Below, one piece after another: positions 1-9,118 of a stretch of DNA of 64,000 bases (position 1 is the stretch's first letter; the number at the start of each line of letters is the position of its first letter). This DNA is from Tillandsia leiboldiana (Eukaryota > Streptophyta > Magnoliopsida > Poales > Bromeliaceae): the NCBI GenBank assembly GCA_029204045.2, contig CM055066.1:15200484-15264483 (forward strand), given 5' to 3'. The notes below the pieces were generated by a model. That model saw only the letters and a list, made by a program, of their open reading frames with translations. It had not been told where the DNA came from and made no database searches. The translations under genes were made by a program, and so were the position numbers.

Positions 1-1188
1 GCCCTGCGTGCGGGGGTGACCCGCACGTGCGGGGGTGACTCGCGCGGTACGGGAGTGACCCGCACGGGGCTGGGCACGCGCACGGCCTCGTGTGCGGGCG
101 GGGTGCCGCGAACCGGGTTAGACGGAGGGTCGTGTTCGCGTCTTCTTTAAAATCTAAGTGCTGATTTTCCCTTGCGACAGGGTGTGAGCCCGGACGAGCG
201 TGTCGGGACGCGAGGAAAGTCGAACCTTGACCGCTACAAGTGACAGGTGGGTGGTATTTACTTTGTCCTAGCCTTTAAATTCTATCATATTGGACGGGGT
301 CTACTCTAAGTGTGCTGGGGTTAAATAGTGATGGGCGATAGCTTATGCGTGTTAGTGGGTCCCCTATAATGTTTAGCGTCGGTTACCGACGGTTGTTCTC
401 TTTTAATCATTATATGTCGGCGGGCCACCTTTGAGTGCGCGTTTCACTACTTTGCTTTCTATCATGCACTTTACCGCATTACTCTTGTTATTTATATTAT
501 GATGCTGACATGATGGTGGTTACGGTTACTTGGCTCGAGGTTGCCACACGCGCACCCGCGGTTTGGCCACCGCAAAGGGTGCGCTTTTCCGGAAAAGTGG
601 TCTCTGACCCGTGTATACCCACGAGGTGACGTAGTGGGGCCCCTTATTAGTGGTGGGGTTGAGGCGCCGAGGTGCGAGCGGTGCGACCCGTCGGTTTAGT
701 TGTCCGACGTGGTCGGGTTTCTGCAGGTACGGTGCGGGCCGTCGGTTTAGTTGTCCGACGCGCCCGGGTATTACAGGATACAGGTGTACAGGTTGCTTTT
801 CCTCCTTGAGGGGGGGGAGTGGTTGCTCCGGTCGTCGTCACGGTTTGTTTTATTACATTCTCCTGCTCTACTATTTTTACGTCACTGACATCCCACTTCG
901 TGACAGGGTTCAGACGGGGGGAGAGGTAGGCGGTGGTGAGGACGGGACAGGAGCAGCTGGGTCGCTGGGGACCTTGGACTGTATTTCTTCTTACATTCTC
1001 GCTTTTCATTGCATTGTAGCTATGTGAGAGGTTCGCGATACCCTCGTGGGGTCGGCATGGATGTCGGTACGGGTTGCATTTAGTGCCCCTTGTGCGTTAC
1101 TTTTCCTTTTAGTCCCATTGGCCATTTGAAAATCAAAAAAAAAGGCAAAAGCCAAAGAAAAGATTGCGAAAACCGTTTTTAAAATCTA

Positions 1189-1342
1189 AGTGTCGTGTGG
1201 GCACTGGTTTCAAAACCCTGTGGATTTATGGATTGCGAAAGGGATTTCAAAACTTGGTGTCGGGTGGGCACCGTTTTCAAACCTTGTGGATTTATGCTGA
1301 TTTCGAAACTAACTTTCAAAACGTAAGCGCCGGGTAGGCGCT
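1189..1342 (+). repeat. Constant-loop hairpin repeat of family A LTR (3 units)
   Basis: Three successive units each hold a 6-bp stem around a 5-nt loop: AGTGTC-GTGTG-GGCACT (1189-1205), GGTGTC-GGGTG-GGCACC (1256-1272) and AGCGCC-GGGTA-GGCGCT (1326-1342). Stem letters differ between units but pairing is kept, with G-T pairs in the first two. Between them sits a conserved phrase with TTCAAA and TGTGGATTTATG. Confidence 0.75.
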
Positions 1343-1566
1343 CTTTCAAAACTGTGGATTTATCCTTTCCAAATTGATCGGCCATATGTTTTCCTTATTA
1401 GCTTAGAATGCTGGTTGTTTGTGAATGATTGTTGTGATTGATTGGTTGCGTATGTTGGAACATGCACTGAACGCTACGCCGTGCACGTGCAGGGGAGACT
1501 CTGTCCGTTTGCAGAGTGATCCTGTATGTGTGGCGGGTCTGGGCACGTGCCGGAGAAGAGGGGTTC

Positions 1567-1572
<6 letters not shown>

Positions 1573-1639
<67 letters not shown>
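1573..1639 (+). repeat. Poly-A homopolymer run
   Basis: An uninterrupted A tract inside family A LTR copy 1. The equivalent place in copy 2 (about 2896-2903) has only seven A, and the minus-strand copies have 9-13 T. It generates spurious poly-Lys and poly-Phe frames. The length may be inaccurate in the assembly. Confidence 0.95.
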
Positions 1640-1641
<2 letters not shown>

Positions 1642-1703
1642 ACACGTCAAATATTCGACTTTCATGAATCGTTTCCGCTAAACCAAACCCCCGGGGCGTG
1701 ACA

Positions 1704-2962
1704 GGCAGGTTCGTGTAGGTCCGGGCAGGCACATCGAGGCGCGGAAAAACCTAGCATTGACCAGCAGCGCGACAACGAAAAGGTGGGTTTTCTTTGAGAC
1801 TTAGCATAGAGTTGGTATTGTTGGAAGGATATTAACTGCATGTTATCGGTACTAATGCTGACGGTCTCTATGATTTACGATATTACCCTGTATCTTGGTT
1901 ACTATGCTCGAGGTTGCGAAACGCGCACCCGCGGTCTGGCCACCGCAAAGGGTGCTCTTTTTCGGGAAAGCGGTCTCTGACCGGTGTATACCCACGAGGT
2001 GACGTAGTGGGGGCCCCCGTAGGTGTGGGGTTTGAGGCTTCAAGGTGTGAGCGGTGCGATCCGTCGGGGTAGGTGCCCGACGAGGTCAGGTGCTCCAAGG
2101 TGTGAGCGGTGCGATCCGTCGGGGTATGTGCCCGACGAGGTCAGGTGTACAGGTGTTACAGGGGTTACAGATATTACAGGTGTCACAGGTGTTCGCGTGT
2201 TACCTTTCCCTTTGAGCAGAGTGGTTGCTCCGGATAGTCTTACAGTTGGGTTTGGTATTTTTCCTGCTTATTATTATTATCATTGTGTCGCTGACTACCC
2301 ACTCCGTGACAGGTTCCTCCAGGGGTGAGAGGTAGACGACGGTGAGGCCGAGGCGGGAGTAGTCGGGCCGTGGGGAGCCCTAGTCTGTATCTCCTTTACC
2401 TTTCCTTGCATTTCATTTGATACTGTAGGCTACTGTGTGGTTCTCGATACCCTCGTGGGGTCGGTGTGGATGTTGATGCTTTTACTCTGGATATGAAATG
2501 TTGGTTCTTTTTACTATCTCCGGTCGGCCGTTTTCAAAGCAAAGCAACAAGAAAAGAAAAGAATTGTGAAAACTATTTTAAAAATCTGGGGTCGTGTGGA
2601 CCCGTTTTCCAAACCCTGTGAATTTATGGCTTTTTCCAAACTATTTTCAAAACCTTGGGTCGTGTGGACCTGCTTTCAAAACTGTGAGTTTATCCTTTCA
2701 ACTTGACCGGCCTCGGGCATTATTTCTAGTCTGCATTCGTAGTTATGTCCCGAACTGTTGTGATTGAATGAATGCTTGTGTTTAACAGTTGTACTAGCCG
2801 CGACGCCGTGCATATACAGAGGAGACTCTGCCCGTTTGTCGAGTAAATCTGTATATGCGGCGGGTCTAGGCACGCACCGGGGAGGACCGAACTTCAAAAA
2901 AATTTACACGCCAAACAAGCAACTCTTTCTTTTCCGCTGAATGAAACCCCCGGGGCGTGACA
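1704..2962 (+). mobile_element. Family A LTR, copy 2 (5'-truncated, tandem to copy 1)
   Basis: Begins at once after the end of copy 1, but at a point matching roughly position 180 of copy 1 rather than an LTR start. It carries the same internal order: the 1912-2010 block, two constant-loop hairpins (2589-2603 and 2657-2671), a short A tract, and a CCCCCGGGGCGTGACA end at 2962. No primer-binding site follows. The head-to-tail joint suggests recombination between LTRs. Confidence 0.75.
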
Positions 2963-4338
2963 GACATGCATGCATTGTGGAATCTCCAAGTATTCCTGAT
3001 GGTCTTTTTTAAAATGTTCATACCTGAGTAGAGAGCATAAAGATACATGAAAGTTGTTCTTCTGTTAATTACCTTCTTTTGGATCTTGGTATTTTTTAAA
3101 TGTACTTTCAAGTTTCTTGATTTTGAGACAATGATGATAGATAGATGAAGAATGGTAGAGGGTTTTAAATTTTATGCCATATAGTGCAGCACCTTATATT
3201 GCTGAGTAATTCTTCATGCTCTTTCCTCCTTCCCCTCCATTGAGACCCTGTAAGTAATGATGATTGGAGAAGGGAACAAATATGCAGCTTTCTATTTTTT
3301 TGTAGGCAACTATTTGTTTTCCTCAACAAATTTGGATGTCCTACAGTGCAATCAACCTCTCCATCGTCGTTTTTTTACTATGTTTCCTTCGATTGAATTT
3401 TCCTTAAACCTACATTGTCTGATCTGGTTCGCTCTTTTTCGTGTTTTGGGGGGCGTTGATGATGCATAAAAATAGCACCAAATTTTAGTTGCCTTATGCA
3501 GTTTGCCAGTGATATTATTTACTGATTAAATGTGGACGGTACTTCTGATTTCCTGTTGTTTCTTCATATTGAATAGAGAAATTAACTCACCTTTATATTT
3601 TTACTTCTTTTTCCTCGCTTTTTTTCCGGAGTGAATGGAGAATTATATGAGCCTCACATATTTACTTACTTTTTTCCGACAAAAAAAACGGCCTACGTGT
3701 GTTGGGAACTATAGATAAGAGGATGAAACACATGTGTGTATACGAAGAACACCTGTTATGTATCTTTATATTCTCTGTTAAGGTATGCACATTTAAAAAA
3801 AAGACCCTTCAGGCATAGTTGGAGATTGCAAAATGTATGCATGTTTTACTCAGTTCTAATCTATAAATGAGCACCTCTATTTTGGTCCTTAATGTGTGTA
3901 TATGAAGAACACCTTTCATGTATCTTTATGGCCTCTATTAAGGTATACGCATTAAAAAAAAAAACTTCAGACATCCTTGGAGATTGCAAAATGCATGCAT
4001 GTTTTGCTCACTCCTACTCTGTAAATGATCTCCTCTCTTTCACTTTTTAATGTGTGCAAATCAAGCACCGAACCAGAGGATAACCATATGCATTTTCCTC
4101 AAATTATTTCCTGTTTCCCTATGATGGCGCTGCTGTTTTGCTACAATTGTGGCACTTCTTCTACTAGATGATTTAAACTTCCTTTCATTTGCTTTGGTTT
4201 TTTTGGGAGGCGATGATGATACATAAAAAATGCAGCATCTTTGGATGGCCTTATGCAGTGTTTTTTTGGGTAGACAATGTTGGTACATGATAGGGCAGTT
4301 ACTTTTGATGGCTTTAGGTACTTAATTTCTGGTTGGGC
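2963..4338. other. Unclassified intergenic DNA with a 160-bp duplication
   Basis: No protein family is recognisable. A stretch at about 3733-3870 is repeated at about 3893-4030 with a period near 160 bp; both contain GAAGAACACCT and GGAGATTGCAAAATG. A second, looser repeat links about 3440-3500 with 4190-4260. It separates two LTR blocks and may be older intergenic sequence or intron-like DNA. Confidence 0.5.
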
Positions 4339-4974
4339 TGTAATGAACCGGAATTTTGGTATATAAATAAATGTAAATAAAATGGTATGAAATGCTATTT
4401 TATTGAGTTTATTGAGGTAAAGGATGACCTGGAATTGAATTGGGCCCAACTCGGGATTAGAATGTGAAATCTTGAATCTTACATGAAAAAGTGTGCCAAG
4501 ATTGTAAGTGGAAAATTCACAGTCTCGGAAAATTCTGAGAAAATTACGGGAGCTCCGTAAATGTGTTGTAAGGCCACAGTAAAAGTTTCGCGTTGATCGG
4601 ACACCCGGATAGAGAGAACGGGCTCCGCCAGCGAATTCAAATATAGTGGAACTTTTGGCAACCCGGAGAGGGTCCAAACTGAAAAGTTTAAGTACCATGA
4701 GGTAAATTAACTTAAACTGTGGCTGCCCGTCAAATTTGAGCGAAAACGGGCGAGAAACGGGCAAGAACGGACGAAAACGGGCGAAACTGGGGTTGGGCCC
4801 AAGTTTCGGGCGCCCGAAAGTGGGAACCGGGCGCCCGGAAAGTATTGTAGCAAACCGGTTTTCGGGCTGCAGCGAACCGGGTTTTTTCCACTGTAGCGAA
4901 CTGGTTACTGTAGCAGCCCGGTCCGGACTTCGATGCGCCCGAAAGTTACTGTAGCGCGCCTGGAAATTACTGTT

Positions 4975-5075
4975 GGCACGGATCCCGAGGCTGTGGCACG
5001 GATCCCGAGGCAGTTGGCATGGATCCCGAGGCAGCGGGCACGGATCCCGAGGCATGGGCGCGAATCCCGAGGCAA
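4975..5075 (+). repeat. GGCACGGATCCCGAGG minisatellite (5 units)
   Basis: Five units of about 20-21 bp with the core GGATCCCGAGGC, the last reading GAATCCCGAGGC. It recurs in the 3' LTR at about 11905-12004. A single unit also appears in a family C LTR near 37774, so the module is shared between families. Confidence 0.85.
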
Positions 5076-5137
5076 GCCTTTCCCGCGCAAGGCGTGGGGG
5101 CACGCGGCCCGAGGCGCGTGTGGTAGGTGAGGACCGC

Positions 5138-5415
5138 CACGTGGCGCTTCCTCATTGGTCGCGGCGACCGAGGGCGGCAGGCGTGCGCGGGGAAGGCGCG
5201 GCGGCACTGTAGCGGTGTCAGCGGGCAGGGCCACGTGTCGGCCTCCTATTGGACGGTCAGCGCGATGTGACGCGTTGACAGGACAGGACGCAACCACCGC
5301 GGAGCTAGTGCGGTCCACGTGACGGCCAACGATTGGTCGCCGCTGTTCGGTGGTCGCGGTGCACGGGTCCAGGGACACGTGTCATCCCTTGATTGGCTGA
5401 ACGAGGGTGACGTGG
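5138..5415 (+). promoter_or_regulatory. Four tandem ER-stress response elements (CCAAT-N10-CACG) in 5' LTR
   Basis: CACGTG is followed after exactly 10 nt by ATTGG at 5138-5158, 5232-5252, 5316-5336 and 5376-5396. On the minus strand each reads CCAAT-N10-CACGTG, matching plant ERSE-I, known to be bound by NF-Y on CCAAT and bZIP28/bZIP60-type factors on CACG. A TGACGTGG (UPRE-like) word follows at 5408-5415. The cluster ends about 110 bp upstream of the TATA box. Spacing and sequence are seen; inducibility is inference. Confidence 0.8.
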
Positions 5416-5524
5416 CGCCCAGCTGGCGCTGTGTGGACGCGTGGACCGCGGCGGGCCGGTTACTGTAGCCGCCCGAAAGTTTTCGGGCGCCCGAAAAGAT
5501 GCGCCCGAAAGTCCGGAAATGGCC

Positions 5525-5530
5525 TATAAA
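5525..5530 (+). promoter_or_regulatory. TATA box of family B 5' LTR
   Basis: TATAAA within GGCCTATAAAGGCCCG, followed by a pyrimidine-rich stretch. The identical context sits at 12459-12464 in the 3' LTR. Transcription would be expected to start about 30 bp downstream, marking the U3/R boundary. Confidence 0.7.
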
Positions 5531-5868
5531 GGCCCGAATGGCCCCATTTTCCTCCTTTTCTTCCTTTTGGCTTCACCCGAGTGTACCAGGAGAGGGAGTG
5601 GGCGATTTTCGCCGGGGTTTTCGAGGGCGTACGAGCGCGCCGTGGACTCCGTGGAGCGCGCAAGATGTTCCAAAGAGCCTAGTGGACACGTTGGATGACG
5701 CGACGATGTTGAGGTAGGTCCCATATGCCATTTTGCGGTATTTTTGTCGCAGTTTTTACATTTCATTTTGGATTTTGGATTTGACCCCCATGCCTATGTG
5801 CGTGTTAGGGACCAAGTTTTACTGTGCTGTTTTACTACGCTAGTTTCGCGGGCATTTTGGGAGCGCCT

Positions 5869-6484
5869 CGTTTTGCGTGCCGCTCGTGGAGATATGCACC
5901 GTTTTGCGTGCGGATTCGACAAATATGCGCAGTTTTGGGCACAAGCTCTGAAAATATGCACCGTTTTCCGTGCAAAGTTGAAAAAGGAACATGCACCGTT
6001 TTGCGTGCCGACCCGTGGTACGTGCTCCGTTTTGCGTGCAGGTTGGACTAACGGGCACAGTTTTCCGTGCAGACTCTAACAATATATCTCGTTTTGCGTA
6101 CAGGGCCGAAAAAAAATGCACCGTTTTGCGTGCAACCCTACAATGGAGCGTGCACCGTTTTGCATGCCAATACGGAGTATGTGCTCCGTTTTGCGTGCGG
6201 GTTGGACCACTACGCATCATTTTGCGTGTAGATTCTAATAGCTTGCATCATTTTTCGTGCAGGGCTAGAAAAAAATATGCACTGTTTTGCGTGCAACCCT
6301 ACAGTCAGACGTGCACCGTTTTGCGTGCAGATCGTGTTGTCGCGCATCGTTTTGCGTGCCGGCTGAAGTGGCGCGCACCATTTTACGTATGGGTTTTTAA
6401 TGACATGCACCGTTTTGCGTGCAGGATTGGAGGACGTGCACCGTTTTGCATGCGGACTCGAGGGATGTGCATCGTTTTGCGTGC
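5869..6484 (+). repeat. 20-unit array of CGTTTTGCGTGC phased at about 31 bp
   Basis: Core starts: 5869, 5900, 5930, 5962, 5997, 6028, 6059, 6090, 6122, 6156, 6187, 6218, 6249, 6283, 6317, 6348, 6379, 6411, 6442, 6473. Intervals are mostly 31, sometimes 34-35. A typical unit is TGCACCGTTTTGCGTGCA, whose ends TGCAC/GTGCA can pair. Spacers of about 13 nt are mostly unrelated. It lies just downstream of the predicted transcription start. Eleven or more units persist in the truncated 3' LTR. Confidence 0.9.
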
Positions 6485-6954
6485 AAGCTCGAGGAGACAA
6501 GTGGAATCGCGCGGAGACCAATTGCAAGTGTCTACAAGCAATTGGGGACACTACAAGGTGGGGAATTCTGCCGAAATTGGGTGACCTCTCCCCTTGCTCC
6601 TTTGCTTTTCGATTCGAAGCATGATAGTAGCCTGTTAGAGGCGTTAGGTAATTATGATTATGATTGCCTGTGTAGATGGATTCAGATGAAAAAGTGCAAC
6701 TGTTGGTTGCCAAAGATAGAGGATAGATTTGCATGCGTAGAGGATAAATATTATTTTTATGATGAATGTGAAATTAATTGCATGCATGAAAGTGATTAGC
6801 CATTCATGATTATGAGCATGTTAGGGTATAACCCTAGGAATCACGTGACATAAGGGAACAACAGTTGTTGGTAGTAAGACTAGGAGAAAACCTAGTATAG
6901 GGGTTTGACGAGTGACATCAACTTAGGAGTTATCCTAGGGAGGACGAGTGGCAT

Positions 6955-7215
6955 GGTCTTAGGTGACAACCTAAGGACACTGGATAGAGTGATCAACATA
7001 GAGTCAGAGAACTCTAGGATGTGTATGACATGGAACTTAGGTAAAGAGAACCTAAGGCGAACTAGTGATCAGCATAGAGTCAAGGAACTCTAGGACAAGT
7101 ATGACATGGAACTTAGGTAAAGAGAACCTAAGGTGAACTAGTGGTCAGCATAGAGTCAAGGAACTCTAGGACAAGTATGACATGGAACTTAGGTAAAGGG
7201 AACCTAAGTTGAGCT
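6955..7215 (+). repeat. 76-bp tandem repeat, about three units
   Basis: TGGAACTTAGGTAAAG recurs at 7031, 7107 and 7183, a period of 76 bp. Each full unit contains two stem-loops, CTTAGGT/ACCTAAG and TAGAGT/ACTCTA. A more diverged unit precedes at about 6955. Confidence 0.85.
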
Positions 7216-8068
7216 AGAAGAGTTTAAACTCACGGACAGAAAAATAGAGTCAAGTTGACCCTAGGATTCAGTAAGGAATCTAGAGAATGGAAAAATTGAT
7301 CAAGTGTGGAGATATGAAAGGGAAAACAGGAAATTAGAGTCGATGTAACTCTAAGATAATAGTGGAACATGAAATTAGAGTCGATGTAACTCTAAGTTAA
7401 AGTGGAACAGAAAAAAATTGAGTTAAGTGAACTCTAGGATTCAATGAGGAATCGGAAAAGTGGGATGAGATCCCAAGGTTAAAGAATTAACAGATATAAC
7501 CCTACCAAGTCATAGGGTGTCTGGGCAAAGAGGACAATAACTTTAACTTCAATTTGAGTTAAATAAATAAAAGAGAAATGTTTAAGAGTCCAAGAGAATC
7601 TCTAGTTACCCGTGTGGCAAGACCAAGGGTAAAAGAGAAATTAGTGAAAAGAAATAGAGCTTAAGAGAGAGCAAAAGTGATTAATAAGCAAGACAAGCAA
7701 ATTGCTTAAGATAAAGAAAGCAGAAAGAGAAATGATATGAGTCCAAGTGACTCCTAGTTATCCTTATGGCGAGACCTAGGATAAGAGATAATTTGTTGTA
7801 AAAAGGCAAAGTTAAAAGCAAGCTAAAAGTGGCTAAAAAGCATAAAGAGAATGTAAATGGCGCCTTCGAATTTGAGACTCGTCAAGTGGAGCAGGACTCC
7901 CTAGGCAGTGACCCGTCGGACGAGGTACTTTCGAAAGGCTTAAAGTGAAAGTAAAGAGCTAAATGCTCAAAGGAAAGAGAAAGTGATTTGCCAGTGGCAA
8001 AAAGGGAGCTGTAAGCTCGAATAAGAAAGAAAAGAAAGTGTTCAAAGGCAAAGAGGCTAAGAACTAAA

Positions 8069-8127
8069 GTAAAAAAAAAGAGAAAGAAAAGAAAAAAAAA
8101 AAAAAGAAAAAAAAAAAAGAAAGAAAA
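8069..8127 (+). repeat. A-rich purine tract
   Basis: An (A)n tract with sparse G inside the family B 5' LTR. It explains the Phe-rich frames on the minus strand. Confidence 0.85.
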
Positions 8128-9105
8128 TATAAAGATTCTACGGTGAAACCAGCCCATGTTGGAGGTACGGGCAGTATCCCTCTCCCGGGTAGAGACCCGT
8201 TCGGGACGTTTCTTTCGTAGGACAGGGTAACACTTGCGGGTGTTATCGGCAACCTTAGAAATCTTATCTCATGGTAGCAGGACTACCGGGCTGGGGCCCG
8301 TTGGATAAGAATTTCCGAGGGTTAACTTGAACTAAAGTACCAGAATGTAAAGAAAAAGAGAAATTTGAGTGGCCAAGATGGCCGGGTTAGTTTGACCCTA
8401 TATATAGCGGCATAGTGGCCGAGTTGGTGCTTAGTAGTCTGATATGACTAGACAGAGTAGTGCTAGGTGGATGAGTATATAGAGATAGTGATATATTATT
8501 GTGCATAGCTGCATGTTGATTTCGAGGATTTTAGTTTCCTAGCACTATTATTATTGCTTCCATTGGACCAAGTGGTGTAGGACACTTTATCTCGGTGGTT
8601 GAACCCACAGGGAACTATGTCGTAGTTCTCACACCCCTTGGGTGACTCCTCCCCCACAGGTTCAGATATGGATGCAGCGATCGCGACGGTGCAGAGGCAG
8701 ACGGCGAGGTATACGACAGGGGCAAGGGCCCAGCAGCATAGAGACATAGAGGGTCTAGCAGAGGTATTCCACTTTTATATTTCTTGAGTGAACCCTGTAT
8801 GGTGAGGAAATTATGTAAAAGAATTGTAATAATTTTATTGGCAAGTTCAAAGATGTAAAGTGTAATAAAATAATGGATGGTTCACTCTTGTATGCTTTCA
8901 TTTCCGCATTAACTGTTGTTATCAAATGAAAGTTTTAATTTGTAGTGATTTTTTGTACTCTGATATTGGGCTTCCGCATACACTTGTTGTGTTATTATGG
9001 ATGTTACCGTTCCTTTCGGGTAGGAAAAGGTCTTACCCGATTGGCGGGTCTGTTGGCGTGCCCGAACCGTACAAATTGGCGGACTCGGGGCGTGACAGAT
9101 TAGAG

Positions 9106-9118
9106 TGGTATCAGAGCC
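9106..9118 (+). promoter_or_regulatory. Primer-binding site, initiator tRNA-Met, family B
   Basis: TGGTATCAGAGCC lies 8 nt after the LTR end, complementary to the 3' end of plant initiator tRNA-Met, the usual minus-strand primer for many Gypsy and Copia elements. Confidence 0.92.

Larger units (their letters stand above)
1..1703 (+). mobile_element. Family A LTR, copy 1 (3' part; start lies left of window)
   Basis: Plus-oriented LTR piece ending in GGGGCGTGACA at 1703. It is homologous to the minus-strand LTRs at 23376-26404 and 35870-36469: shared blocks are the segment around 536-630 (including CTTTTCCGGAAAAG), the hairpin repeats at 1189-1342, the stretch at 1470-1560 and the terminal GGGGCGTGACA. 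A poly-A run of about 67 nt (1573-1639) replaces the short A tract of the sister LTRs. No primer-binding site follows the end, so this is a 3' or solo LTR. Short open frames inside are not coding. Confidence 0.8.
4339..9097 (+). mobile_element. Family B retrotransposon, 5' LTR (4.76 kb)
   Basis: Starts TGTAATGAACCGG and ends GGGGCGTGACA, immediately followed by an 8-nt spacer and TGGTATCAGAGC, the initiator tRNA-Met primer-binding site. The first ~1.9 kb recurs at 11269-13176. Layout: U3 with GGGCGCCCGAAA and ACTGTAGC motifs, a five-unit GGCACGGATCCCGAGG minisatellite (4975-5075), four CCAAT-N10-CACG modules (5138-5396), a TATA box (5525), a 20-unit 31-bp array (5869-6484), then a stem-loop-rich tract with 76-bp repeats. 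Long frames such as the minus-strand one at 4141-5103 are by-products of this composition. Length is unusual but known for Del/Tekay-type Gypsy elements. Confidence 0.88.
6822..9097 (+). repeat. Stem-loop-dense 3' portion of family B 5' LTR
   Basis: Short perfect inverted repeats follow one another at intervals of tens of bases: 6822-6836 (TAGGGT/ACCCTA), 6958-6975 (CTTAGGT/ACCTAAG), 7036-7056, 7075-7092 (TAGAGT/ACTCTA), 7987-8001 (TTTGCCA/TGGCAAA) and many more. No protein-coding pattern is visible. The same texture continues through the interior to 11260. Confidence 0.7.

Noticed and set aside
1474..1701. Poly-Lys / poly-Phe frames
   Set aside because: Product of the poly-A run at 1573-1639.
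4141..5103. 320-codon minus-strand frame
   Set aside because: Covers the LTR start and its minisatellite, is repeated in shorter form at 11455-11985 in the 3' LTR, and has no known domain.
5869..6484. CRISPR-like array (conserved repeat, variable spacers)
   Set aside because: It lies within a plant LTR and is duplicated in the other LTR with the same spacers. No cas genes, and repeats vary; it is an LTR minisatellite.
5840..6734. Cys/Arg/Phe-rich frames over the 31-bp array, both strands
   Set aside because: They translate the CGTTTTGCGTGC repeat. 31 bp is not a multiple of three, so different frames show the same motif; not a repeat protein.
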